A stretch of 64,000 bases of DNA from Dehalococcoidia bacterium UBA5748 (GTDB lineage Bacteria; Chloroflexota; Dehalococcoidia; Dehalococcoidales; UBA5627), in assembly GCA_002419135.1 (NCBI GenBank), contig DIFM01000026.1:1-64000 (forward strand), in the 5' to 3' direction. Shown here in pieces: positions 44,901 through 54,600 of the stretch; within the stretch, counting starts at the first letter, position 1, and each line of letters begins with the position of its first letter. The notes under the pieces were generated by a model. It was not told the origin of the DNA, ran no database searches, and was given only the letters and a program-made list of their open reading frames with translations. The position numbers and the translations under genes are program-made.

Positions 44901-45296
44901 GCTTACAATGATATTCCTTGGTATGCAAGTGCAGATGTCTATTTTATAACAGAAAAAGATGAGGGGACAAGCCTAAAATATTGTTTAGCGTTATTGAATT
45001 CTAAACTGTATTATCTGTGGCTTTACCATAAAGGGAAGCGGAAAGGCGAAATGCTGGAACTATACCAAGTCCCTTTATCCGAAATTCCTATAAAAAAGAT
45101 ATCGAAAAATAATCAGGAACCTTTTATTGAATTAGTAGCCCAAATCCTCGATATCACTAAAGATGAAGATTACCTTTCTAATCCTGCCAAGAAAGCCAAA
45201 GTAAAGGATTTGGAACGCGAAATCGACATATTAGTCTATGAGCTATATGAGCTAACACCGGAAGAGATTGCAATCGTCGAAGGTAATAATAAATGA
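41964..45296 (+). CDS. Eco57I/TaqI-like adenine DNA methyltransferase with specificity domain
   Basis: A 1110-residue N6-adenine methyltransferase. The approach TGSYYTPRVIVDYMVEQSL leads to SAM motif I DPACGSGAF near residue 435 and the catalytic NPPY at about 653 (IVIANPPYLG). The C-terminal part, from about 780, with LDRHNKEIYENY, KVVVPQRSYKNTF and LKYCLALLNSKLYYLWL, resembles TaqI-like target-recognition domains, so modification and specificity are joined in one chain. The N-terminal 400 residues hold no nuclease motif that I can see. It is translationally coupled to the PLD-helicase, which is the presumed restriction partner. An alternative start is ATG 41970. Confidence 0.9.
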   Translation: MNMNEERLTKLINDFNPKNLTFFLRDKCINYAEILQLLPQYDDERFNAFQKLGEIKFDNNDRLVVVTAKVCGDLSERSGKKAQYDKAKKILKELLVCNAGFFIYYDNNGNFRFSLVYAQYEGTKVNFNNFRRFTYFIDKQQTNNTFKKRVGECDFISLEKIKDAFSVEKVNKEFYGEIAKYYYRLTDKTHKELVLPSVGENDGSKYEEFAVRLIGRIIFCWFLKHKSSANRIPLIPKAVLSSDAVDVKKEYYHLILEKLFFEVMNKQQGKRTNDIDLYIPNHKQIPFLNGGLFEAHNNDFYKGTVNNNLKISPQWFKEFFVLLERYNFTIDENSTVDAEVSVDPEMLGRIFENLLAEIVPETGETARKATGSYYTPRVIVDYMVEQSLKQYLVTKTSLTEDIIDSLLSYEVDTVDITDSEKTAVVKALKEIKVIDPACGSGAFPMGILHRILLVLEKVDPNLEIWRKLYLSTYHPVMRKIIEDKLSKGNEQYIRKLTIIQDSIYGVDIQPIAVEIAKLRCFLSLVVDELVFDNEDNRGIEALPNLEFKFVAANTLIGLPPIASQSAFGVTDLVEKLKDLRERYLRSFGEEKLQIEKEFKDTQQKLYKENVQWALSSTIAKQLSDWDPFSYESCSWFEPAWMFGKDGFDIVIANPPYLGEKGHKEIFQKIKQGTLKKYYIGKMDLFYFFFHLALNLSDINSQIAFITTNYYPTASSAIKLRKDFKERSIIRRLINFNELKIFESALGQHNMVSIISKGQDENAKVDTCITCRTGVANMNILHDILAWADIETTYYNLTQNDLYEGDECYMRITGSAASEATPIQHILNKVQTQGHKLILFCNINQGIVTGADKLSNRHIIKYGIKGNRGDGIFVLDSEEIADLRIPCADKKILKPWFKNSDILKWKTQKETHENVIYLDRHNKEIYENYERHLTKYKAVLAQRREVINGVINWWQLQWPRDINFCGPKVVVPQRSYKNTFAYNDIPWYASADVYFITEKDEGTSLKYCLALLNSKLYYLWLYHKGKRKGEMLELYQVPLSEIPIKKISKNNQEPFIELVAQILDITKDEDYLSNPAKKAKVKDLEREIDILVYELYELTPEEIAIVEGNNK

Positions 45297-45305
45297 GGAA
45301 ATAAA

Positions 45306-45944
45306 ATGGCAGAGCAAAAAAATGAAACGATATACCAGTTAAAAATCACTCTTAAAGAAAGCAAACCCCCTATCTGGCGGCGGATACAGGTTCCCGCCAA
45401 TATCACTCTCCATAAATTGCACGCGATTCTGCAGTGCGTAATGGGTTGGTATGACTACCATCTCTACGGGTTTCGTATCGCAGGCATCGAATACGGTATC
45501 CCCGACCCGGATGGTGACTTTGACGAGTTTGATTTAAAAGACTCTCGCAGGGCACGGCTAAACAAGGTTATATCCGGTGAGAAAGCAGTATTCACCTATG
45601 ATTACGATTTCGGCGACGGCTGGGAACACCAAATTTTAGTCGAGAAAATATTGCCGGCAGAATCAGGCGTACAGTACCCGGTCTGCCTGACCGGTAAGCG
45701 CGCCTGCCCGCCGGAAGATTGCGGCGGTATCGGGGGTTATGAAGACCTGCTTAAAATAATCCGCAACCCGGCGCATGAAGAATACGAAGAAATGATGGAA
45801 TGGCTAGGAGGCCCGTTCGACCCGGAGGAATTCGATATCGAAGACATTAACCCGTATCTGGCACGCTATTATAAGACAACGAAACCCAAGCGCACCGATG
45901 TCCCCGAGGTTTTTCATAGGGCTTTTGAACCGAAAGACGAATAA
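45306..45944 (+). CDS. Plasmid pRiA4b ORF-3 family protein
   Basis: A 212-residue protein with IYQLKITLKESKPPIWRRI, HDYDFGDGWEH-like DYDFGDGWEHQILVEKI and CLTGKRACPPEDCGGIGGYEDLL, the signature of the pRiA4b ORF-3 / IS1096 TnpR-like family. Function is unknown; members occur on plasmids and next to mobile or defence genes. It starts nine bases after the methyltransferase stop with GAGG upstream, so it is part of the same transcript. Base composition is more GC-rich than the two preceding genes, suggesting separate origin. Confidence 0.85.
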   Translation: MAEQKNETIYQLKITLKESKPPIWRRIQVPANITLHKLHAILQCVMGWYDYHLYGFRIAGIEYGIPDPDGDFDEFDLKDSRRARLNKVISGEKAVFTYDYDFGDGWEHQILVEKILPAESGVQYPVCLTGKRACPPEDCGGIGGYEDLLKIIRNPAHEEYEEMMEWLGGPFDPEEFDIEDINPYLARYYKTTKPKRTDVPEVFHRAFEPKDE

Positions 45945-45961
45945 CTATATAGCAGAAACAG

Positions 45962-45998
45962 AAAAGCCCTTTAAGTTTTAAATACTTATGGGGCTTTT
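45962..45998 (+). terminator. Terminator of the restriction-modification operon
   Basis: AAAAGCCC (45962-45969) pairs with GGGCTTTT (45991-45998) and is followed by further T's; a weaker inner TTTAAG/CTTAT pair extends the stem. It closes the operon 18 bases after the last stop codon. Confidence 0.8.
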
Positions 45999-46011
45999 TA
46001 GCTTCAAAAAA

Positions 46012-46087
46012 TGGTACCCCTGGTGAGAGTCGAACTCACGACACGCGGTTTAGGAAACCGCTGCTCTATCCACTGAGCTACAGGGGC
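46012..46087 (-). tRNA. tRNA-Arg (anticodon CCT), CCA encoded
   Basis: The reverse strand gives a complete cloverleaf: acceptor GCCCCTG/CAGGGGT (one G-T pair), discriminator A and encoded CCA, D arm GTAGCTCAGTGGATAGAGC, anticodon stem GCGGT/ACCGC around loop TTCCTAA with anticodon CCT (reads AGG), and T loop TTCGACT. Its 3' end faces the restriction-modification operon. Confidence 0.95.
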
Positions 46088-46398
46088 ACGTCGGAAAATA
46101 TCAACAGCTTCCGGATAAATCTCGATGTCTTTAACAGAGAAATTGTAGCAATAAAGCACTTGTTTGGCAACTGGGAAACGACTCTCGCTTGCCTATCAGG
46201 TTAATCCACTTTTATAGCCCCATAAACTTATAATAAACGGGATGAAGTGATTTGAGCGCTATTTAAAGCGTAATTATGGATATTAACAGACATTTTTTTA
46301 TAAATAACTATTGACATCAGGCATAAACCGTAGTAACTTCAAGTAAAGGTTCTTTATCTCTTCCCCTGTTATGTGAAAAACGGGAGGATAAATAGCGA
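46088..46398. other. Promoter region of the signalling operon
   Basis: About 310 bases without a gene. The sequence becomes AT-rich toward 46300. It should hold the tRNA-Arg promoter on the reverse strand and the kinase promoter on the forward strand. Confidence 0.5.
46311..46339 (+). promoter_or_regulatory. Candidate promoter of the signalling operon
   Basis: Perfect -35 TTGACA (46311-46316) with a 17-base spacer to TAACTT (46334-46339). The -10 is only a moderate match. The leader to the GTG start would be about 53 bases. Confidence 0.5.
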
Positions 46399-48168
46399 GT
46401 GAAAAAGCTATACTTTCTATTGTTTTGTCTTCTGCTTCTGTGCGCCTTCCTGTCCTCCGCCGTTTTATCGGCTGAAGAGTACTTTGCCACTGAGAATCCG
46501 GTCACTGTCAGGGTCGGTATTTATGAAAACGCACCCAAAATATTCACCGATCAGGATGGTAATGCCTCCGGCTTCTGGGCTGAAATAACAGAGTACATCG
46601 CAAAAGAAGAGGGCTGGAAGATCGAATGGGTTCACGGCAACTGGCAGGAATGCCTGGAGATGCTTGAAAACGGGGAAATCGATATCATGCCCGATGTCGC
46701 CTATAGCGATGAAAGGGCACTGCTTTACGATTTTGCCAATGAAGTATTGGTTGTAAGCTGGTCCCGAATCTATACCGCTAAAGGGGTTCCCGTACAATCT
46801 ATACTCGACCTCGACGGTAAAACAATTGCTGTTTTAAAGGGGAGCGTCAATGTCGAAGGGCCGGAAGGCATCAAGGCTCTGGCAAATTCATTTGATATCA
46901 AGTGCACTTTTATAGAGGAAGATAGCTATCTGGCTGTTTTTGAAACTTTAAATAACGGGAATGCCGATGCCGCTGTCGTCAGCAAGGATTTCGGTGATTT
47001 GCATGAGAACGATTACAACATCGAAAAAACCCGCATTATATTTGCCCCTTCAAAGCTGTTTTTTGCATTCACGAAGGGAGGCGCTTTAACTCCGTCTCTT
47101 ATCGAAGCAGTTGATACTAACATTAGCCGGTTAAAATCCGATATGGATTCCGCCTATTACGATTTGCTGGGAAAGTGGTTCGGGGGTGTTGCAGAGAGGG
47201 AAGTCATTCCGGGATGGGTTTGGTGGACTGCCGGCGGATTGATGTTATCGATACTTCTGCTTGGCGGAGGGAGTTTTGTTTTGAGGTCTCAGGTCAATGC
47301 CTGCACGAGGGAGTTGACAGAGGAGGTTCTGAAGCGCAAACAGGCAGGGGAAGACTTGAGACAATCGTATGGAAAGCTGGAGGAACTGGTAAACCTGCGT
47401 ACCCGCGAATTGAATGAGAAAAAGGATGCCTTGCAGGAAGCCAATGCTCATCTTCAGGAAGTGAACCGTCATAAATCGGTATTTTTGGCTAATATGAGCC
47501 ATGAACTCAGAACTCCGCTGAATTCAATAATCGGTTATACCAAGTTAATGTATGATGGGCTGGATGGAGAAATAAACGAGGAACAGAAGCAGGATTTACT
47601 GGCCGTTTACAATAACGGGAAAAACCTTCTGGAGATTATTAACGGTCTTTTGGACCTCTCCAAGATAGAAGCGGGAAAGATTATAATGGCATATGAAGTA
47701 TTTCCCATCTCCGGTTTGATAAATGAAATAATCACCACTATAGAGCCGTTAGCCAGAGAAAAAGGATTGACTCTGACATACAATGTAGACCCGGTGATTG
47801 ATAACCTTTATGCCGACCGTGCCAAAATACGGCAGGTGTTATTGAATATACTGGGGAATTCGGTTAAGTTCACCTCGAAGGGAGGCATCGAACTAAATAT
47901 AACCGCTGATGAGGACAATTACATTTTTACAGTGACCGATACCGGTATCGGAATCGAAAAAGAGAACCTCGAAGTCATTTTCGACAGCTTTGTCCAGGTC
48001 GGTCCGGCGCAAATTGCCGGATATGCCGGTACCGGGCTGGGGTTGGCTGTCTGCAGACAGTTTATCGAGATGCAGGGCGGCAGGATATGGGCTGAAAGCG
48101 AGTTGGGAAAGGGAAGCAAGTTTATCTTTACACTGCCCATGAATAAAGAAATAATGCTGAATTGTTAA
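46399..48168 (+). CDS. Histidine kinase with periplasmic solute-binding sensor domain
   Basis: A 589-residue membrane sensor kinase. Signal peptide at residues 1-25, then a family-3 solute-binding domain (about 32-262; VRVGIYENAPKIFTDQDGNASGFWAEI), a transmembrane helix (about 274-295), a coiled coil, a HisKA domain with the phosphorylated His368 in MSHELRTPLNS, and an HATPase domain ending with GTGLGLAVCRQFIEMQGG. The layout resembles EvgS/BvgS sensors without their REC/Hpt tail. Start is GTG with GGGAGGA upstream. It heads a four-gene signalling operon and may sense an amino acid or similar ligand. Confidence 0.92.
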   Translation: MKKLYFLLFCLLLLCAFLSSAVLSAEEYFATENPVTVRVGIYENAPKIFTDQDGNASGFWAEITEYIAKEEGWKIEWVHGNWQECLEMLENGEIDIMPDVAYSDERALLYDFANEVLVVSWSRIYTAKGVPVQSILDLDGKTIAVLKGSVNVEGPEGIKALANSFDIKCTFIEEDSYLAVFETLNNGNADAAVVSKDFGDLHENDYNIEKTRIIFAPSKLFFAFTKGGALTPSLIEAVDTNISRLKSDMDSAYYDLLGKWFGGVAEREVIPGWVWWTAGGLMLSILLLGGGSFVLRSQVNACTRELTEEVLKRKQAGEDLRQSYGKLEELVNLRTRELNEKKDALQEANAHLQEVNRHKSVFLANMSHELRTPLNSIIGYTKLMYDGLDGEINEEQKQDLLAVYNNGKNLLEIINGLLDLSKIEAGKIIMAYEVFPISGLINEIITTIEPLAREKGLTLTYNVDPVIDNLYADRAKIRQVLLNILGNSVKFTSKGGIELNITADEDNYIFTVTDTGIGIEKENLEVIFDSFVQVGPAQIAGYAGTGLGLAVCRQFIEMQGGRIWAESELGKGSKFIFTLPMNKEIMLNC

Positions 48169-48181
48169 ATCGGGGGTATCT

Positions 48182-48571
48182 ATGGAATCTATTGAGAGAA
48201 CAAGGAAAATAATGGTGGTCGACGATAATGACGACGGCAGGCGGTTGGTTTCAAAGGTGTTGAAAATGCACGGCTATCAGGTTACGGGAGCGGCTAAGGG
48301 AGAGGAAGCCGTTGTTAAAGCGCAATCCGAACTGCCGGACCTGATTCTGATGGACATCAGGCTGCCGGGGGGTATCGACGGGCTTGAGGCTACCAGGCGT
48401 ATTAAAGCCGAACCCGAAACAGCTAAAATAACTATCCTGGCGTTAACCGCCAGTGTCAGGCCGGAGGATATGCAGTTGGCTCTGGACGCAGGTTGCAGCG
48501 GTTTTGCCCACAAGCCGATAGATATAGATGAACTGCCCAAACAGATAGCCGAATATATTGCACGCAAATAA
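48182..48571 (+). CDS. Stand-alone response-regulator receiver protein
   Basis: A 129-residue CheY/DivK-like receiver with no output domain. Acidic pocket VVDDNDDG, phospho-acceptor Asp in LILMDIRLPGG (about residue 58), Thr switch in ALTASVR and Lys in HKPID are all present. It lies 13 bases after the sensor kinase and probably relays phosphate between the kinases of this operon. Confidence 0.92.
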   Translation: MESIERTRKIMVVDDNDDGRRLVSKVLKMHGYQVTGAAKGEEAVVKAQSELPDLILMDIRLPGGIDGLEATRRIKAEPETAKITILALTASVRPEDMQLALDAGCSGFAHKPIDIDELPKQIAEYIARK

Positions 48572-48621
48572 TCGAAGTAGTGATTTTAATCGTTATGAAC
48601 TCGGAACAGGGGGAAACTAAT

Positions 48622-51600
48622 ATGAAAATATTGATAGTCGAAGATAACGAAGACAGCCGCAACTTGTTATCGAAACAGCTGCGCTCTTACGGGCATGAAG
48701 TAATAACGGCAAATAACGGAATCGAAGCTTTGGAGCAGGCTCTCAAAGATGCCCCCGACATAGTGGTGAGCGATATCCAGATGCCTGAAATGGACGGCTT
48801 TCAGCTATGCCGCCAGTGGAAGCAGAATGAAAAGCTTAAATACATACCAGTTGTTTTTTATACTGCTACCTATACATCCCAGGAAGATGAAAAATTTGCC
48901 TTGAATCTCGGCGTGAATGCCTTTGTAAGAAAACCGACCGATCCCGGTGTGTTGGCAAAAATCCTGTCCGAAATAATTGAACAAGCCGGAGCCGGACTTT
49001 TACCTCCCCCGATAGTCGAGTCTCTTGGGCAAGATGAATATCTGGAAGAGTACAATAAACGCCTGGTTGCCAAATTGCAGAAAAAAATTGAAGATTTGAA
49101 TCTGGAAATCAGCAGGCGTAAAAAAGCGGAATCGGATATCAGGAGAATCGGCCGCATGCTGAGAACTATCAGCGAATGCAATCAGCTCCTTGTGCACGCC
49201 ACCGATGAGAAGGAATTACTGGAGAGTATATGTGATTTGGTCGTCAGGTCGGAGGGTTTCCCGTTGGCATGGGCGGGTTTTGCCGAAAACGATGAAGATA
49301 AAACAGTTCGACCTGTTGCCTTTGCCGGAAGCGTCACGGAGTATCTGAATAACCTGAAAATCAGCTGGGCAGATAACGAATTCGGCAAGGGGCCGACGGG
49401 TGTGGCTATCAGGACAGGCAAACACTGTATCGCCCGTTATGGCACTACCGATTCGGATTTTGCCCGCTGGCACGCTTCGGCGGCAAAATACGGATTCAAT
49501 TCTTCGATTGCCCTGCCGCTTATTTCTGAAGGCATAACCATTGGCTCGCTCAATATATATTCAAAGGATGAAGACGCTTTTAATGAAGAACAGGTCAAAT
49601 TGCTTGCCGAACTGGCGGATGACCTGGCATACGGTATTACCGCATTACGCAAGCGGCATGAACTGGATATTGCCACCGAAAATCTGGTGCGCTCCGAGAA
49701 AAAATACTCGACTCTTGTAGAATATAGTAGCGACGGCATAATCATCATACAGGACGGGCTAATCAAGTTTGCCAACCGGGAAACGACAAGAATGACGGGG
49801 TTTACTTTAAATGAAACAATCGGAAAAGCTCTGGCTGATTTTGTCAGTCCGCGTTATAAAGAGTTTGTTTCCGAAAGATATACTAGAAGGATGGCAGGAG
49901 AAGATGTTCCCAGCCGGTACGAAGTTGAGATAAACAGAAAAAACGGTAAGGCTGTACCTGTAGAGATAAATGCCGGTATTATTGAGTACGATGGGAAGCC
50001 GGCGGATATGGCGCTAATCCGCGATATAACCGAGCGCAAGGAAGCTGAGCAGCAGGTCCTGAGGCAACGAACTATATTGGAAGCTATCAACAGGGTATTC
50101 GAGGATACTCTCGAGTGTGAAACGGATGAAGAAGTAGCTCGAAGTTGCCTCTCCGTTGCCGAGCAGCTTACCGGCAGTGAGTTCGGCTGGATAGGCGAGA
50201 TAAATAAAGCCGGGCTACTTGATACGCTGGCACAGAGCGACCCGGGCTGGCAGGCTTGCAGAATACCCGGCACTACGGCAACCAAATGTATCAGGAATAT
50301 GGATGTTCGGGGAGTTTGGGGAAGGGTATTAAAAAGCCGAAAAGCATTAATAACTAACGACCCGTCGACACATCCCGACAGCGTAGGAGTACCGGACGGG
50401 CATCCTTCTTTAACGTCCTTCCTCGGGGTGCCGTTAAAAGATGGCGCAAAGACATTCGGTATGATTGCACTGGCTAACAAGCCGGACGGCTATACATTAT
50501 TGGAACAGGAAGCTGTTGAGAAGCTGTCCGTAGCCATGGTCGAACTGTTAAGACGCAAACGAGCGGATAACAGCGTAAGGTTACATGAGCGGCATCTGCA
50601 GGAATTAGTCGAACTTTATAAAATGACGGAAGACCGCCGAAAATCTATATCGGATTATGTAAGTTACACACTTGAGTCGGTTCAAAAGTCTTTGCAGAGC
50701 CGGATTGCCTTCATCGGCACGATGAATGAAGACGAATCGATATTTACGACTCTCGCATGGACAAAAGATACTATGAAGCAATGTGCTATCGAGAAAAAAC
50801 CGATGCGTTTTTCGATAGCAGAGTCCGGGTTGTGGGGTGAGGTGGTGAGACAGCGCCGCCCGATTGTCATTAACGACTACGATGCTGCTGAAGAGTATAA
50901 GAAGGGGTATCCGGAGGGGCATATCCCCATAAAACGCTTCTTAAGCGTACCAATTTTCAGTTCAGACAGAATAGTAGCTGTGGCGGCTGTTGCCAACAGG
51001 GATTCGGAATACAATGATTCAGATGTCAATGTCCTGACTTCCCTGCTGCATGAGATGTGGAATTTGACCGAGCGTAAAAAGGATGAGGAAGCGCTTAAGG
51101 AAAGTGAAGCGAAATACCGCTTGCTGGTGGAAAACATACCGGTCGGAGTGGCAATTATGCGCGGCGGTAAAATTCTATTCACAAACAGTCAGAACGAACA
51201 AATATCCGGTTATACAATCGAAGAACTCAAGTCCATTAATCCCTTTGATGCAATTTATGAAGAAGATCGTGCCAAAGTAACCGAATATGCCGCTATGAGG
51301 GTACGGGGCGAATCTGTCCCCGGCAGTTATGATATAAGAATTATACATAAAGACGGGAGCCTACGCTGGTTGAATCGTAATGTAGTACGGATTGACTGGC
51401 TGGGGGAGAAAGCTTTGCTAATAATAGATACCGATATCACCGAGCGCATTAAAGCAGAGCAAGCGGTTCAAGAAAGCGAGAAGAAATATCATTCACTCTT
51501 CACGCAATCTACCGAGGGGATTTATGTTCATGATTTAGACGGCAATATTGTTGATGTCAATGAGGTGGCTTGTATACAAACAGAGTATACCCGGGAAGAA

Positions 51601-54600
51601 CTTTTACAGTTAAATGTATTTGATTTGCATCCGGATTGTCAGCCTACTGCTAATAATCCGAAGCCTGAAATAATTGAACTTTGGAAAGGCTGGCAGACAG
51701 GGCAGAGGTTCTACTATGAAGGAGAACATCGACGCAAGAATGGAAATGTCTATCCAACCGAAATATCGACAGGTGTTATCGAATATGGAAACAATAAATA
51801 CATTCTTGCTATTGTTAAAGATATCACTGAGCGTAAAGAAGCCGCCGAATCACTGAGGAAGGAAAGGGAAAGTGCCCGGAGAATACTGGATACGGCGCAG
51901 GCCATCATCCTTACGCTTGACAGTAAAGGTAAGATTGTACATTTCAATCCTTATACGACCGCTATTTCCGGCTATACAATCGATGAGGTGAGAGGTAAAG
52001 ACTGGTTTGAAACCTTTTTACCGCAACGGAATCGCCAACAAACCAGAGCGATGTTTAATAAAGCGCTGGAAACCGTAAAACCGGCATCAAATGTAGATAT
52101 TATTGTCACCAAGGCGGGGGAAGAGCGTTTCATCGATTGGTATTTCATCTCGATAAAAGATAACGGCGGGGAAACGCTCGGGGTGCTGTCCACAGGGCAG
52201 GATGTTACCGAACGCAGGAAAGCCGAGGAAGAGGTACTTGCTTCCGAAACCCGCTATCGCCGTCTCTTTGAAGCAGCCAAGGATGGAATCCTGATAGTCA
52301 ATGCAGAGACGGGATTAATCTTCGACGTAAATCCGTTTTTAATTAACCTGCTGGGATTAACTAAAGAAGATTTTATTGGCAAGGAGTTATGGGAGATTGG
52401 GATATTTAAGGATATCGTAGCGAATAAAGCCAATTTTGAGGAGTTACGGCAAAAAGGGCGTATTCGTTATGAAGATTTGCCGTTAAGAACGCACGATGGC
52501 CGGCAGGTAGATGTGGAATTCGTCAGCAATGTATATGAGGTTGACCACAGTAAAGTAATCCAATGCAATATTCGTGATATCACCGAGCGTAAGAAGGCGG
52601 AGGAAGCATTAAAAGATGAAGCCACCCGCAGGCGCATACTCCTCGAGCAGTCGAGGGATGGCATTGTCGTCCTCAATCAGGAAGGCGGAGTACATGAAGC
52701 TAACAAACGTTTTGCCGAGATGCTCGGTTATTCTAATGAGGAAGTGCTCAAACTTCATGCTTGGGATTGGGAATATATGGCATCGCAAGACCGGCTTGTC
52801 GAAATGTTACGCGATGTAGATGAAAAAGGTGACCAATTCGAAACGAAACACCGCCGCAAGGATGGCAGTATATATGATGTCGAAATAAGCACAAACGGCG
52901 CCATTTTTGCCGGGCAAAAGCTGATTTTCTGTGTTTGCCGCGATATTACCGAGCGTAAGAATGCACAAGAAGAATTGCGTGAATCACAGCATCTTTTCAG
53001 TACAGTTGCCAATACATCACCGGCATTGGTATGGATGTCGGGAACGGATAAGCTATGCAATTGGTTTAATGAGCCATGGCTGACCTTCACCGGGCGCACT
53101 ATGGAACAGGAGATGGGTAATGGCTGGACAGATGGCGTACATCCCGATGATTTAGCCGGTTGTTTAAAAACTTATGTGCAAGCCTTCGATAGCAGACAAG
53201 AATTTTCTATGGAATACCGCCTGCGGCATCATGACGGAGAATACAGATGGATTATCGATAAGGGAACGCCCAGATTTGATGCTAATGGCAATTTTATGGG
53301 TTATATCGGCTCCTGTCTTGATATCACCGAGCGTAAGAAAGCAGCGGAACAGATGCGGAAAAGCGAAGAGAAATACCGTACGTTATTTGAAACCATGAGA
53401 CAGGGTGTGATTTTCTGGAATGAAAACGGCAAACTGATTTCGGCTAATGCGGCTACAGAGGGTATACTGGGCTTATCCATGGAACAAATGCTGGGGAAAT
53501 CGCCTGCAGAAATCTTCCGGAAAGCTATTCATGAAAACGGCTCTGCTTTCCCGAAGAATAAGTATCCCTCCTGTATGGCGTTAAAGAGTGGAAACTCGGC
53601 AAAAGATATTATTATGGGGGTTTTCAACTTTAAGGAGGACAGATATCGCTGGATAGTTATCAATGCGATGCCTCTGTTTAAAGAGAACGAAAATAAACCA
53701 CATCAGGTTTATACCACCTATAGCGATATTACTCAAATCAAGCAAATTGAGAGGGCATTAATCCAATCAGAAAACAATCTGCGCCAATTGCTGGACAGTT
53801 GGACAACGACCTTCAATTCTATAAATAACGGCATCTGCCTGCTGTCACTCGATGGCACTGTCATCCGTTGTAATCAAGCAATGAATGATATATTGGGAAA
53901 AACCGATAAAGAGATCAACGGAGAAAAGTGTTTCAGGCTTGTTCACGGAACGGAAAGGCGTATAAAAGGATGCCCTCATTTAAAGATGATAAAAAGCGGG
54001 CACCGGGAAGCATTCGAATACATGGTAGGAGAGAAGTGGTTCTATACGGTGGTAGACCCGATATTCGACGGCAAGGGAAATATTAGCGCGTCTGTTCACA
54101 TAATGGAGGACATCACGGAACGCAAGAAGACGGCGGAAAGGATGATTGTGACAGACCGCCTGGCATCAATCGGCGAGCTTTCTTCGGGTATCGCTCACGA
54201 GCTTAATAATCCGCTCACCAGTGTCATAGGCCTTACGCAATTGCTTCTGGAGGGGGGGAATATTCCGGAAGACATTTCAAGAGATCTGCAACTGGTTAAC
54301 AGCGAAGCTCGGAGGGCGGCTAAAGTAGTTAAAAACCTGCTCGTTTTTGCCCGCAGGCATCCTAATGAAATGCAATTGTCGGATGTTAATCAGGCTGTTG
54401 AGAAGGTGCTTGAATTACGGGAATACGAACAGAAAGTCAGTAATATAAGGGTTATCAGAAAACTCGACCCGCACCTCCCACGGATATTGATGGACTACTT
54501 CCAGATTCAACAGGTATTTCTAAATATCGTCGTTAACGCAGAATTTGCCATGGTAGAGGCGCATAACAAAGGGACACTCATTATAAAAAGTGAGAGAGCC

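Noticed and set aside
38602..45296. Assigning the helicase-methyltransferase pair to DISARM or BREX
   Set aside because: No DUF1998 helicase, DrmB, PglZ, BrxC or Lon-like gene is present; the PLD domain is fused to the motor rather than separate.
45306..45944. pRiA4b ORF-3 gene as evidence for an insertion sequence
   Set aside because: The family is linked to IS1096 and plasmids, but no transposase or terminal inverted repeats flank the gene here.
46012..46087. tRNA-Arg as a proven attachment site
   Set aside because: No integrase gene and no second copy of the tRNA 3' end were found to the left of the operon.
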